From: Microbacterium sp. CFH 31415
GTDB taxonomy: Bacteria > Actinomycetota > Actinomycetes > Actinomycetales > Microbacteriaceae
Length of the DNA stretch: 64,000 nt
Assembly (NCBI RefSeq): GCF_022538185.1
Contig: NZ_JAKYXC010000007.1
Span: 44,188-108,187 of the forward strand
Direction of reading: 5' to 3'
Below the pieces are notes generated by a model, which was not told where the DNA came from, made no database searches, and saw only the letters and a program-made list of their open reading frames with translations. Position numbers and translations under genes: made by a program. Positions 43,054 to 51,587 of this stretch are shown in pieces (the first letter of the stretch is position 1; each line of letters starts with the position of its first letter).

Positions 43054-44424
43054 TCAGTCGCGCGAGATCGTCACCATCTCGTCGCGTGGGACGACCTTGA
43101 TTCGGGCGCGACCGTGCGGGGCGCCGAGCGCGACTTCGTGGGAGTCGAGGCGGTGCCACCCGTCGAGGTCGGTCCAGATCACGCCACGCGACGCGAGCAG
43201 CGCGGGGATCGCGTCTTCCGACGGATCGGCCGGCTGCCACCACGACCCCTGGTCGTTGATGAGGTGGCGGATCGTCTCCATCGCATCGGACTTCGTGTGA
43301 CCGATGAGGCCGACCGGGCCGCGCTTGATCCAGCCGGTCGCGTAGACGCCGGGCACGCGCTCGTTCGACTCGCGCCGCAGCACCTGTCCCTCGTGGTTCG
43401 GGATCACGCCGTGGCGCTTGTCGAACGGCACGCCGGGCAGCGGCGAGCCGAAGTAGCCGACGGCGCGATAGATCGCCTGGATCTCCACCTCGCGGATCTC
43501 GCCGGTGCCGACCACGCCGCCCTCGCCGTCGGGACGCGTGCGCTCGTACCGGAACGCGCTGACGCGGCCCTCGGCATCCTTCACGACCTCCAGGGGCTTC
43601 GCGTAGAAGTGCAGATGCAGGCGGCGGGATGCCTCTCCCCCGGCGTTGTTCGCCGCAGGGCGCTGGCGCCACGACTGCAGCACGCGATCGATGACCATGA
43701 CCTGCTTGTTGCTGGCGATCGCCGTCCTCGACGCCTCGTCGTAGTCGAAGTCCTCGTCGTAGACGACCATGTCGACGTCGCGCAGCTCACCGAGCTCGCG
43801 CAGCTCGAGCGGCGTGAACTTCACCTGCGCGGGACCGCGGCGGCCGAAGATGTGCACGTCGGTGACGGGGCTCGCCGCGAGGCCGGCGTGGACGTTGTCG
43901 GGGATCTCGGTCGGCAGCAGGTCTTCGGCGTGCTTGGCCAGCATGCGCGCGATGTCGAGTGCCACGTTGCCGTTGCCGATCACGGCGACCGATTCGGCGT
44001 CGAGCGGCCAGTCGCGCGGCACGTCGGGATGGCCGTCGAACCAGCTCACGAAGTCGGCGGCGCCGTACGACCCCACGGCGTCGATGCCGGGGATGTCGAG
44101 ATCGGTGTCTCGCACGGCGCCCGTGGCGAAGATCACGGCGTTGTAGTGGTGCTTGAGGTCTTCGAGGGTGATGTCCTCGCCGAAGCGCACGTTGCCGAAG
44201 AGGCGGATGTCACCGCGGTCGAGCACCTCGCGGAGGGCCGTGATGATGCCCTTGATGCGCGGGTGGTCGGGGGCCACGCCGTAGCGCACCAGGCCGTACG
44301 GGGCGGGGAGCTGCTCGAAGAGGTCGATCGAGACGTCGAACTTGCGCTCGGCCTTCAGCAGGATGTCGGCCGCGTAGATGCCGGCCGGGCCCGCGCCGAC
44401 GATCGCCAGTCGGAGCTTCGTCAT
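43054..44424 (-). CDS. fprA: Ferredoxin/adrenodoxin-type NADP reductase (FprA-like)
   Basis: A 456-residue flavoprotein of the glutathione-reductase fold like mycobacterial FprA and mammalian adrenodoxin reductase. The FAD motif is AIVGAGPAGIYAADIL (residues 7-22) with APYGLVRYGVAPDH soon after. The NADPH motif is VIGNGNVALDIARML, and the C-terminal FAD contact is YATGWIKRGPVGLIGHTKSDA. It passes electrons between NADPH and ferredoxin. AAAGGACC upstream of ATG 44424 supports the start. It is 78 bp downstream of the polyprenyl synthase gene on the same strand. Confidence 0.92.
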   Translation of the reverse strand: MTKLRLAIVGAGPAGIYAADILLKAERKFDVSIDLFEQLPAPYGLVRYGVAPDHPRIKGIITALREVLDRGDIRLFGNVRFGEDITLEDLKHHYNAVIFATGAVRDTDLDIPGIDAVGSYGAADFVSWFDGHPDVPRDWPLDAESVAVIGNGNVALDIARMLAKHAEDLLPTEIPDNVHAGLAASPVTDVHIFGRRGPAQVKFTPLELRELGELRDVDMVVYDEDFDYDEASRTAIASNKQVMVIDRVLQSWRQRPAANNAGGEASRRLHLHFYAKPLEVVKDAEGRVSAFRYERTRPDGEGGVVGTGEIREVEIQAIYRAVGYFGSPLPGVPFDKRHGVIPNHEGQVLRRESNERVPGVYATGWIKRGPVGLIGHTKSDAMETIRHLINDQGSWWQPADPSEDAIPALLASRGVIWTDLDGWHRLDSHEVALGAPHGRARIKVVPRDEMVTISRD

Positions 44425-44502
44425 GGTGGTCCTTTCGTGTCTCGAGTCGCGGCGCCGCCGCTGCTCGACAAGACAGGTGAGGTGGGCTGCCGGGTCGGCG
44501 CC

Positions 44503-45558
44503 TCAGCTCGAGCGGTCGGCCACAGCCTGCGCGAAGCGCGTCAGCGCCTCGCGCACCGGGCCATCGGGAAGGGGGGTGAGCGCGTCGACGGCCTCGCGCG
44601 ACCACGCGTTCGCGAGGTCGAGCGTGGCCTGCGTCGCCTCATGGTCGCGGAGCTCCGCGAGCGCATCGTCGAGGATCGCCGGGTCGGCACCGTCGGAGAT
44701 GCGCGCGACGCCGTCGTCGATCCGCGTGCGCAGGGCGACGGAGCCGGCGTCGGTGCGCTGCCCGAGCACGAGGTACGGCATCGTCGGCACGCCGGCGCGC
44801 AGGTCGGTGCCGGGCACCTTGCCGGTCTCGTCAGGGTCGGCCGACAGGTCGATGACGTCGTCGAGCAGCTGGAAGGCGACACCGGCCTTCTCGCCGAAGG
44901 TCACCATCGGCGCCTCGAACTCGGTGGGGCCGTTCGAGAAGATCACGCCGGCCTGCGCGGCCGCGGCGATGAGCGAGCCCGTCTTGTCGGACAGCACCTG
45001 CAGGTAGAAGTCGACGGGGTCGTCGCCGTCCTGCGGACCGACCGTCTCGTGCATCTGGCCGAGCACCAGGCGCTCGAACGTGTCGGCCTGGAGCTTGATG
45101 GCGTCGTCGCCGTACCGGGCCATGATCTGGCTCGCACGGGAGAAGAGGATGTCGCCGGTGAGGATCGCGATGCTGTTGCCCCAGATCGCGTGCGCGCTGG
45201 GGACTCCGCGGCGCTTGTCCGCGGCATCCATCACATCGTCGTGATACAGCGAGCCGAGGTGCGTCATCTCGAGCGCGGTCGCACCGTCGATGACCTGCTC
45301 CGTCGCGCCGTCGCCGAGCTGAGCGGTGAGGAGGGCGAGCATCGGGCGCACGCGCTTCCCGCCGGCCTCGTAGAGGTAGCGGCTGGTGGCGTCGGCGAGC
45401 GAGTCCGCGACGCGCAGTTCGCGCTCGAGCGCGTGGTCGACACGCTTCAGGCCCGCCTCGACCGCGGAGAGGAGCTTGCGGGACCTCGGGCCCGCGAAGA
45501 CACGGTCGGTGAGGCCCAGCTTGCCCGCGATGCGCGAGCCCGGCGCTGAGGGAGTCAC
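44503..45558 (-). CDS. Trans-polyprenyl diphosphate synthase (menaquinone side chain)
   Basis: A 351-residue all-helical prenyltransferase. The first Asp-rich motif is LYHDDVMD (Asp107, Asp108, Asp111) and the second LLDDVIDLSAD (Asp233, Asp234, Asp237), with GGKRVRP upstream as in long-chain synthases. It would make the C35-C45 chain that MenA attaches. The neighbouring menG and men genes support that role over carotenoid synthesis. GTG 45558 lies 6 nt after TAGGCT and has no ribosome site, so the mRNA is probably leaderless. Confidence 0.9.
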   Translation of the reverse strand: MTPSAPGSRIAGKLGLTDRVFAGPRSRKLLSAVEAGLKRVDHALERELRVADSLADATSRYLYEAGGKRVRPMLALLTAQLGDGATEQVIDGATALEMTHLGSLYHDDVMDAADKRRGVPSAHAIWGNSIAILTGDILFSRASQIMARYGDDAIKLQADTFERLVLGQMHETVGPQDGDDPVDFYLQVLSDKTGSLIAAAAQAGVIFSNGPTEFEAPMVTFGEKAGVAFQLLDDVIDLSADPDETGKVPGTDLRAGVPTMPYLVLGQRTDAGSVALRTRIDDGVARISDGADPAILDDALAELRDHEATQATLDLANAWSREAVDALTPLPDGPVREALTRFAQAVADRSS

Positions 45559-45643
45559 ACGCCCAGCCTACCGGGGCTGCGATTCGCCTCGGTCCGCGCG
45601 GTCCCCCACGGCGGCCGGGGACGCGTCGTCTCGCGCCCCCCGC

Positions 45644-46390
45644 TCACCGACCGGAGGCGACGAGGGGCTTGGTGGCGCGGTGCAGGGCGACGATGCCCAT
45701 CGAGAGGTTGCGGTGCGCGACATCCGTCCACCCCGCCTCGCGGATCCACGCCGACAGCGTGCGCTGATCGGGCCAGTCGCGGATCGACTCGTTGAGGTAG
45801 TCGTACGCGTCCGCGTTCGAGCTCACGGTCTTGGCGACGACCGGCAGCACGCGGTCGTTGTAGAAGCGGTAGAGGCCGCTGAACACCGGCGACGGCGGGT
45901 GCGAGAACTCGCAGATCACGAGGCGGCCGCCGGCGCGGGTGACGCGCAGCAGCTCGGCGAGCGCCTTCTTCGGCTCGTTCACGTTGCGCAGCCCGAACGA
46001 CATCGTGACCGCGTCGAACCCGTCATCGTCGAACGGCAGGTCGGTCGCGTCCGCCTCCACGAACGTCAGATTCGGGATGCCGCCGTGCCGCCGGCGTCCT
46101 TCCGCGATCATCCCCGGCGAGAAGTCGGCGGCGACGACGCTCGCGCCGCTGCGGGCGAGCGCGACGCTCGAAGCACCGGTGCCGGCCGCGAGGTCGAGGA
46201 TGCGCTGACTCCGCCGCGGCGCGACGGCCCGCGTGGTCGCCGCCCGCCAGAAACGGTCGTTGCCCATGCTCAGCACGGTGTTGGTGCGGTCGTACGCCGG
46301 CGCCACCTGGTCGAACATGCCGCTCACGCGCGACGGGTCCTTGTGCAGGTCGGCGCGATTCGGCTCGTGCTCGGAGGGGTGCGATGCCAC
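45644..46390 (-). CDS. menG: Demethylmenaquinone methyltransferase
   Basis: A 248-residue SAM-dependent C-methyltransferase of the UbiE/MenG family. SAM motif I is ILDLAAGTGASSVAL (residues about 64-78), and the family signatures YDRTNTVLSMGNDRFWR and MSFGLRNVNEPKKAL are clear. It performs the last step, demethylmenaquinone to menaquinone. GTG 46390 lies 6 nt after TAGACT (leaderless). It precedes the polyprenyl synthase by 85 bp on the same strand. Confidence 0.94.
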   Translation of the reverse strand: MASHPSEHEPNRADLHKDPSRVSGMFDQVAPAYDRTNTVLSMGNDRFWRAATTRAVAPRRSQRILDLAAGTGASSVALARSGASVVAADFSPGMIAEGRRRHGGIPNLTFVEADATDLPFDDDGFDAVTMSFGLRNVNEPKKALAELLRVTRAGGRLVICEFSHPPSPVFSGLYRFYNDRVLPVVAKTVSSNADAYDYLNESIRDWPDQRTLSAWIREAGWTDVAHRNLSMGIVALHRATKPLVASGR

Positions 46391-46431
46391 CCGTCGAGTC
46401 TAGGCGGCGGGCCGGGCACGGGCACCCGTGG

Positions 46432-46980
46432 TCACCCGAGGCCGAGCTCCGCGAGTCGGGCGAGCCACACCTCGGCCGTGGCGTCGTCGAAGGGCGGGAT
46501 GCGTCCGAGGACCCGTGTCTCGAGGTCGGCGGCGAGCGCTTCGAGGTGCTCGACGATGTCGAGCGGGTAGCCGTACTCGACGCGGTGCTCGTCCCATTCG
46601 TCCTGATCGTCGATGTAGACGCCGCGGTCGGCGTGGTCGACGACGTCGAGGTCCATGTCGATGCCGGTGGGCTCGCCGTGCTGCCAGCGGAGGTCCCAGG
46701 CGATGTCGATGTAGATGCGGGTGCGGTGGGGGGCGGCGTTGTGGGTGTAGGCGAAGTCGCCGCTGGGCGGGAGGAGGGTCACATTGGGATGCTGCGGCTC
46801 GAACACCCTGCCGGGCCGCGAGCTGTCCCACCCGGGCAGCTGGCCGAACCAGTCGCCCCAGCGGTCGCGGCCGAGGTAGACGCACTCGTGCACCCAGTGC
46901 GGCCCGCCGTCCCATTTGCGCCAGCGGAACAGCAGCCGGGTGCCCGGGGCGGGACGTGCGGAGACGGCGTCGTCGGTCAC
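46432..46980 (-). CDS. DUF402-domain protein
   Basis: A 182-residue protein of the DUF402/FomD-like family, shown by the Asp/Glu-rich stretch GIDMDLDVVDHADRGVYIDDQDEWDEH, where carboxylates bind divalent metal. Some relatives hydrolyse nucleoside di- or triphosphates, or CMP-phosphonates in FomD. GTG 46980 lies 6 nt after TAGACT on the minus strand, and that -10 box overlaps the -10 box of the divergent menF gene. Confidence 0.85.
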   Translation of the reverse strand: MTDDAVSARPAPGTRLLFRWRKWDGGPHWVHECVYLGRDRWGDWFGQLPGWDSSRPGRVFEPQHPNVTLLPPSGDFAYTHNAAPHRTRIYIDIAWDLRWQHGEPTGIDMDLDVVDHADRGVYIDDQDEWDEHRVEYGYPLDIVEHLEALAADLETRVLGRIPPFDDATAEVWLARLAELGLG

Positions 46981-46986
46981 GGGGCG

Positions 46987-46996
46987 AGTCTAGGCT
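46987..46996. promoter_or_regulatory. Overlapping divergent -10 boxes of DUF402 and menF
   Basis: The minus-strand -10 TAGACT covers 46992-46987 and the plus-strand -10 TAGGCT covers 46991-46996; they share the TA at 46991-46992 within a CTAG core. Each is followed by 6 nt and then a GTG start (46980 minus, 47003 plus). Both genes would therefore have leaderless mRNAs from one symmetric promoter. Confidence 0.6.
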
Positions 46997-47002
46997 TGAC
47001 GT

Positions 47003-48295
47003 GTGACCTCTTCGCTCCGCCCGCCGAAGCTGGTGGTCGAGACCCGTGAGTTCGCGACGGTCGACGATCTGCTGTCGTACACCGATCCGGGTTCCCCGCT
47101 TGCCTGGCTGCGGCGCGGCGAGGGAATCGTCGGCATCGGCACGGTCGGCGGCTACGAGACCGGCCTTCCGGGGGCACTTCCCGGGGCCGGGCAGCCGAGC
47201 CCGGCCGACTGGTGGCGCGGGCTCTGCGCCCATGCCGAGATCGATGACCCGATCGGACTGCATGGAACCGGCCTCGTCGCCTTCGGCACCCTCGTGTTCG
47301 ACGCTCGCTCGCAGGCGTCCAGCCGCCTGATCATCCCCCAGCTCGTCGTCGGACGGCGCGACGGACGCTCGTGGATGACCCGCATCCGCTGGTCGGACAC
47401 CGAGCTGCCCGAGCCGCCGGCCGAGCCCGTGCCCTACGGTCCGTACTGGTCGGCCACCCTCGGCCCGGGCGCGCTCGACCCCGAGGGCTACCAGGCCGCC
47501 GTGCGCGCCGGGCTCGACGTCATCGCCGCCGGCGAGGTCGACAAGGTCGTGCTCGCCCGCGACCTGGTGGGAACCGTTCCCGCCGGCTCCGACCTTCGCC
47601 GGCTCGTGCGTGCGCTGTCGACCGGCTATCTCGACACCTGGACCTTCGCGGTCGACGGCCTCATCGGTGCGAGCCCCGAGACGCTCGTGACCGTGTCGGG
47701 CGGCGAAGTCACGGCCCGGGTGCTGGCGGGGACGTTCCCGCGCGGCGCCGACGCAGACGACGACGCCGCGGCATCCTTCCGCCTCTCGCACAGCGGCAAG
47801 GACCTCGACGAGCACCAGTTCGCCGTGCAGAGCGTGCTCGATGCCCTGGCCCCGCACGTCAGCTCGGTGCGCGCCGACGATGAGCCGTTCGCGCTCGAAC
47901 TGCCCAACCTCTGGCACCTCGCGACCGACGTGGCCGGCGAGATCGCCGACCACGCCTCCGCGCTCGACCTCGTCGCGGCGCTTCACCCGACCGCGGCGGT
48001 GGCGGGGACGCCGACGGATGCCGCGCTCGAGGTCATCCGCCGGCTCGAGCCGTTCGACCGCCGCCGCTACGCCGGCCCGGTCGGCTGGGTCGACGCCCAC
48101 GGCGACGGCGAGTGGGCGATCGCGCTGCGGTGCGCCCAGATCGGCGCGGAGCCGGCGCGGCGCTTCGCCGAGTACAGCGAGACCATCCCCGTCGTCGCGC
48201 ACGCAGGCGCCGGGATCGTGGCCGGCAGCGACCCCGAGACCGAGCTGCTCGAGACCCGGGTGAAGTTCCGCCCGATCGTCGACGCCCTCGCCTGA
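47003..48295 (+). CDS. menF: Isochorismate synthase
   Basis: A 430-residue chorismate-using enzyme. The conserved C-terminal half shows KVVLARDL, SPETLVTVSGGEV and LHPTAAVAGTP, then YAGPVGWVDAHGDGEWAIALRCA and AGAGIVAGSDPETELLETRVKF. It converts chorismate to isochorismate, entering menaquinone synthesis; menD and others follow. The salicylate or siderophore (EntC/DhbC) alternative is unlikely given the menD, E, B and C genes nearby. GTG 47003 is leaderless-type, from a shared divergent promoter. Confidence 0.92.
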   Translation: MTSSLRPPKLVVETREFATVDDLLSYTDPGSPLAWLRRGEGIVGIGTVGGYETGLPGALPGAGQPSPADWWRGLCAHAEIDDPIGLHGTGLVAFGTLVFDARSQASSRLIIPQLVVGRRDGRSWMTRIRWSDTELPEPPAEPVPYGPYWSATLGPGALDPEGYQAAVRAGLDVIAAGEVDKVVLARDLVGTVPAGSDLRRLVRALSTGYLDTWTFAVDGLIGASPETLVTVSGGEVTARVLAGTFPRGADADDDAAASFRLSHSGKDLDEHQFAVQSVLDALAPHVSSVRADDEPFALELPNLWHLATDVAGEIADHASALDLVAALHPTAAVAGTPTDAALEVIRRLEPFDRRRYAGPVGWVDAHGDGEWAIALRCAQIGAEPARRFAEYSETIPVVAHAGAGIVAGSDPETELLETRVKFRPIVDALA

Positions 48296-48467
48296 GGCCG
48301 GGGCGCCGGACGCCGCTGACGCCCGGTCGTGTGCCGCAACATCGGAGATCGTGGCGACACGCCGGGGTTCGTGCCCGGCCACGCGGCGTGGCGGCCGCGG
48401 CATCCGATTCTGCGCACGCGTCCGCCGCCGCGCAAGCCGCCGCGCACATGACCGCGAAGCCGGCGGG

Positions 48468-49364
48468 TCAGGACGTCTTGTCGGGGGCGAAGAGCATCCG
48501 TGCGAGGACGAGCATCATGGCCGCGAAGCCGCCGGCGAACGCCAGCGGCGCCCACCACCAGCCCACGGTGAAGACGAGCACCGCGATGACGGCGAAAGTG
48601 ACGATCCAGATCGCGACGGTGTAGAGGCCGAATCGCGCCGCGGTCTCGGGCTCGCGCTCGAATCGGTTGGCGGGCTCGCGGGCGAGCGCCTGGCGCGTCC
48701 ATGCCTTGTGCCGGTTGGTCTGGCTCGCGCCGAGGAAGGCGAACAGGATGATCGACGCGATCACGCCGAGCGCGGCGAAGACGACGCACCATACCGGCAG
48801 CGCGCCGACGGCGACCATGAATCCGAAGGCCACGCCGTACGCGGCGAGGAACGTCGCGCCGGCGAAGCCGCCGGCCCGGTTCTCGGGCATCGGGTGGTTC
48901 GTCGTGGTCTCCTGCGCGAGGGTATCGCCGACGAGGAGTCCGAGTCCGGTCGACGCCATGCCGAAGAGTCCGATGAGGGGCCCGGCGACGAGCGGGAGGA
49001 CCCCGGTCGCCCCGAGCACGCCGAGCACGATGCCGACGATCGCGGCGAGCGACCAGACCACGGCGCGCACGACATAGCCGACCTCGAGCTTCACCCGGTG
49101 GCGCTGCTGCAGGGCCGCGTAGTCCTCGCGCGGCGTTGCGGCTGCGGCATCCGTCGACTCGGCGACCAGATCACGCACGTCGCCCAACTCCGCGACCGCG
49201 CGCCGAGCGGCATCCGCAGGCGTGCTGCCCGCCTCCTCCAGTTCGGCGGCGCGTGCGAGCAGGTTGGCACGCATCTCCTCCTTGAGGTCCTGCGCGTCGG
49301 CGGTCATCTCGATGCTCCGGAACGCTTCGTCGAGAAAGCGGTGGATGTCGGTGTTCTCTCTCAT
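48468..49364 (-). CDS. HAAS/permease-prefix-domain membrane protein
   Basis: A 298-residue protein with an N-terminal helical domain (about 1-70; ADAQDLKEEMRANLLARAAEL then AVAELGDVRDLVAE) of the type found in HAAS-signalling or permease-prefix proteins. About six transmembrane segments follow (from residue 95). Such proteins are almost always encoded with a PadR regulator, as here: its ATG overlaps the PadR stop by 4 nt (ATGA). The function of the pair is unknown. A second, distantly similar module lies at 58901-60202. Confidence 0.82.
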   Translation of the reverse strand: MRENTDIHRFLDEAFRSIEMTADAQDLKEEMRANLLARAAELEEAGSTPADAARRAVAELGDVRDLVAESTDAAAATPREDYAALQQRHRVKLEVGYVVRAVVWSLAAIVGIVLGVLGATGVLPLVAGPLIGLFGMASTGLGLLVGDTLAQETTTNHPMPENRAGGFAGATFLAAYGVAFGFMVAVGALPVWCVVFAALGVIASIILFAFLGASQTNRHKAWTRQALAREPANRFEREPETAARFGLYTVAIWIVTFAVIAVLVFTVGWWWAPLAFAGGFAAMMLVLARMLFAPDKTS

Positions 49365-49714
49365 TTCTCCGTGCCCTTCGCGTCGAGGAGCGAGTCGATG
49401 ATGCGGCGGGTGGCGTTCCACGCCGCGACGTTGCTGCTGAAGACCGCGCGACCGGCGTCGGTGATGCGGTAGTACTTGCGGCGGCCGCCCTGCGTCTCGT
49501 CGCCCCAGTACGACTCGACGAGTCCGTCCTTCTCGAGACGTCGATACGTGGCGTAGAGAGTGGCTTCCTTGATCTCGTGGCCGCCCCCGGTCGCGTCGCG
49601 GATCGTCTTGTAGATCTCGAACCCGTACCGGTCGCCCCGCCGGAGCACGCCGAGCACGATCGTGTCGGTGTGGCCGCGCAGCAGGTCTGCTGCGAACGCG
49701 TCGTCCTTTGCCAT
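49361..49714 (-). CDS. PadR-family transcriptional regulator
   Basis: A 117-residue winged-helix regulator. The PadR domain reads GHTDTIVLGVLRRGDRYGFEIYKTI, then EATLYATYRRLEKDGLVESYWG and GRRKYYRITDAGRA, the family hallmark. Small PadR-s1 type. It is likely autoregulatory through the palindrome 11 bp upstream of its start and co-transcribed with the overlapping membrane-protein gene. Confidence 0.93.
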   Translation of the reverse strand: MAKDDAFAADLLRGHTDTIVLGVLRRGDRYGFEIYKTIRDATGGGHEIKEATLYATYRRLEKDGLVESYWGDETQGGRRKYYRITDAGRAVFSSNVAAWNATRRIIDSLLDAKGTEK

Positions 49715-49724
49715 GTCGGGTACT

Positions 49725-49740
49725 GTATCAGATCTAATAC
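49725..49740. promoter_or_regulatory. Probable PadR operator
   Basis: GTATCAGATCTAATAC, a 16-bp palindrome with one mismatched pair and a perfect AGATCT core, 11 bp upstream of the PadR start. It is AT-rich against a very GC-rich background. Confidence 0.6.
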
Positions 49741-49794
49741 TCCATGCAACATGCTTCTATGTCCGATCCACCACCCCGGTCCTAGACTGCGGGT

Positions 49795-50559
49795 ATGTCG
49801 TTCGATGTGGCGGCGGAGGCCTACGACCGGTTCATGGGGCGCTACTCCACGCCGCTGGCCGAGACCTTCGCCGAGTGGGCGCGACTGCCCGGGCACGGCC
49901 GCGCGCTCGACGTCGGCTGCGGTCCGGGCGCGCTGCTCGCGGTGCTGTCTCGACGGTTCGGCCCCGACGAGGTCGCGGGCGTGGATCCGTCCGAGAGCTT
50001 CGTCGCGGCCGCGCACGACCGGCACCCGTGGGCGGACGTGCGGCACGGCATGGCCGAGGCGCTGCCGTTCGAGGACGACACGTTCGACGCCGCGCTCGCG
50101 TCACTGGTCGTGCATTTCATGACGGATGCCGCCGCCGGCGCCCGCGAGATGGTGCGCGTCACCCGCCCCGGCGGTGTCGTGGCGGCCTGCGTGTGGGACT
50201 TCCCGGGGCGGCGCGCACCGCAGTCGACGTTCTTCTCGGCGCTCTCGGCCGTGGTCGAGGGAATCGATGACGAGACCGACCGCGTGGGCGCCGCGTCCGG
50301 CGACCTGGTTGCCCTCCTGCGGGGCGCCGGCTGCACCGAGGTCGAGGAATCCGAGCTGTCCGTCGCCGTCGACTACGCGGGGTTCGACGAGTGGTGGGAG
50401 CCGTACACGCTCGGGGTCTCCCCCGCCGGCAGGCAGCTGCAGGCGCTGTCGGAGGAGCAGCGCGGGCTCGTCCGCGAGCGGTGCGTCGAGTCGATGCCCG
50501 CCGGGCCGTTCACCGTGACGGCCACCGCCTGGGCGGCGCGGGGCGTGGTGCCGCGGTGA
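49795..50559 (+). CDS. Class I SAM-dependent methyltransferase
   Basis: A 254-residue methyltransferase. Motif I is ALDVGCGPGALLAVL (residues about 38-52), with the acidic residue in GVDPSESF and motif post-I/II in LPFEDDTFDAALASLVVHF; MVRVTRPGGVVAACVW follows. This is the Methyltransf_11 group. The substrate is unknown; it is not a MenG paralogue by signature. ATG 49795 lies 6 nt after TAGACT, so the mRNA is probably leaderless. It is divergent from the PadR module. Confidence 0.88.
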   Translation: MSFDVAAEAYDRFMGRYSTPLAETFAEWARLPGHGRALDVGCGPGALLAVLSRRFGPDEVAGVDPSESFVAAAHDRHPWADVRHGMAEALPFEDDTFDAALASLVVHFMTDAAAGAREMVRVTRPGGVVAACVWDFPGRRAPQSTFFSALSAVVEGIDDETDRVGAASGDLVALLRGAGCTEVEESELSVAVDYAGFDEWWEPYTLGVSPAGRQLQALSEEQRGLVRERCVESMPAGPFTVTATAWAARGVVPR

Positions 50560-50574
50560 GCGCAGGTCGTGCCG

Positions 50575-51438
50575 TCAGGTCAGCGCAAGGCGCTTCTTCT
50601 CGGCCTCCACGTCGAAGTCCGCCTTCGGCCACTGCGGGTCGATCTCCTCGAGAGCTTCGAGCAGCAGGTGCTGCACCGCGAGGCGCGCGTACCACTTGCG
50701 GTTCGCGGGCACGACGAACCACGGCGCGTGATCGGTGGACGTGCGCTCGAACACCTGCTGGTAGGCGTCCATGTACTGCGGCCAGAGCTGGCGCTCGTCG
50801 ACGTCGCCGGGGTTGTACTTCCAGTGCTTGTCGGGGCGGTCGAGCCGCTCGGTCAGCCGCGCCTTCTGCTCGTCCGACGAGATGTGCAGCATCACCTTGA
50901 TCACGCGGGTCCCGCTGCCGGCGAGCTGCTCCTCGAACGTGTTGATCGCGCCGTAGCGCCGCTCGATCTCCTCGTGCGGGGCGAGTTCCCGCACTCTGCC
51001 GATCAGGACGTCCTCGTAGTGCGACCGATCGAAGACGCCGATGATGCCCGGCTCGGGCACCCGCTTCGCGACGCGCCAGAGGAAGTCGTGCTCGAGCTCC
51101 TCGGGCGTCGGCTTCTTGAACGCGGTGATCGATACGCCCTGCGGGTCGACCGAGCCCACGACGTGACGCACGATCCCGCCCTTGCCCGCGGAGTCCATCG
51201 CCTGCAGCACGAGCAGCACGGCGGCGTTCGTCGCATCGACGCGGCTGCGGGCGTAGAGGCGCTCCTGGTACTCGTCGAGCTGCATCGAGCCTGCCGCCAG
51301 ATCTTCGGCGGCCTGCACCTTGTCCTCTTCGTATCCCGGCGTGGCCTGCGCATCGACGTCGGCGAGCACGAAGCCCTCTCGTACGCGGAGCATGTCTGCG
51401 ACATCGCCCGACCAGTGCTTCTGACTCTTCGCGATCAT
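50575..51438 (-). CDS. Polyphosphate kinase 2 family protein
   Basis: A 287-residue PPK2 enzyme. Walker A is AMDSAGKGG (80-88), Walker B region DRSHYEDVLIGRV (137-149), and the lid has SSDEQKARLTERLDRPDKHWKYNPGD. It transfers phosphate from polyphosphate to nucleotides (AMP or ADP; class not determined). ATG 51438 (MIAKSQK) is preferred to upstream in-frame codons that give a Pro/Arg/Gly-rich extension. It stands between the methyltransferase and menD. Confidence 0.92.
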   Translation of the reverse strand: MIAKSQKHWSGDVADMLRVREGFVLADVDAQATPGYEEDKVQAAEDLAAGSMQLDEYQERLYARSRVDATNAAVLLVLQAMDSAGKGGIVRHVVGSVDPQGVSITAFKKPTPEELEHDFLWRVAKRVPEPGIIGVFDRSHYEDVLIGRVRELAPHEEIERRYGAINTFEEQLAGSGTRVIKVMLHISSDEQKARLTERLDRPDKHWKYNPGDVDERQLWPQYMDAYQQVFERTSTDHAPWFVVPANRKWYARLAVQHLLLEALEEIDPQWPKADFDVEAEKKRLALT

Positions 51439-51587
51439 GTGCCCATCATGCCGACCCCGGCCAGGTCCGCGCGTGCCGGATTCAGGAGACACGCCGCGCG
51501 GGGTGCGAGCGGCGGCCGGCCGCGGCGTGTCTCCGTCCGGTGTCACGCGAACCGGGCGTGCCGAAGAGCAGGCGAGCGGATGCCGCG

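Noticed and set aside
43114..45549. Plus-strand open frame of about 811 codons across fprA and the polyprenyl synthase
   Set aside because: Shadow of two well-conserved minus-strand enzymes.
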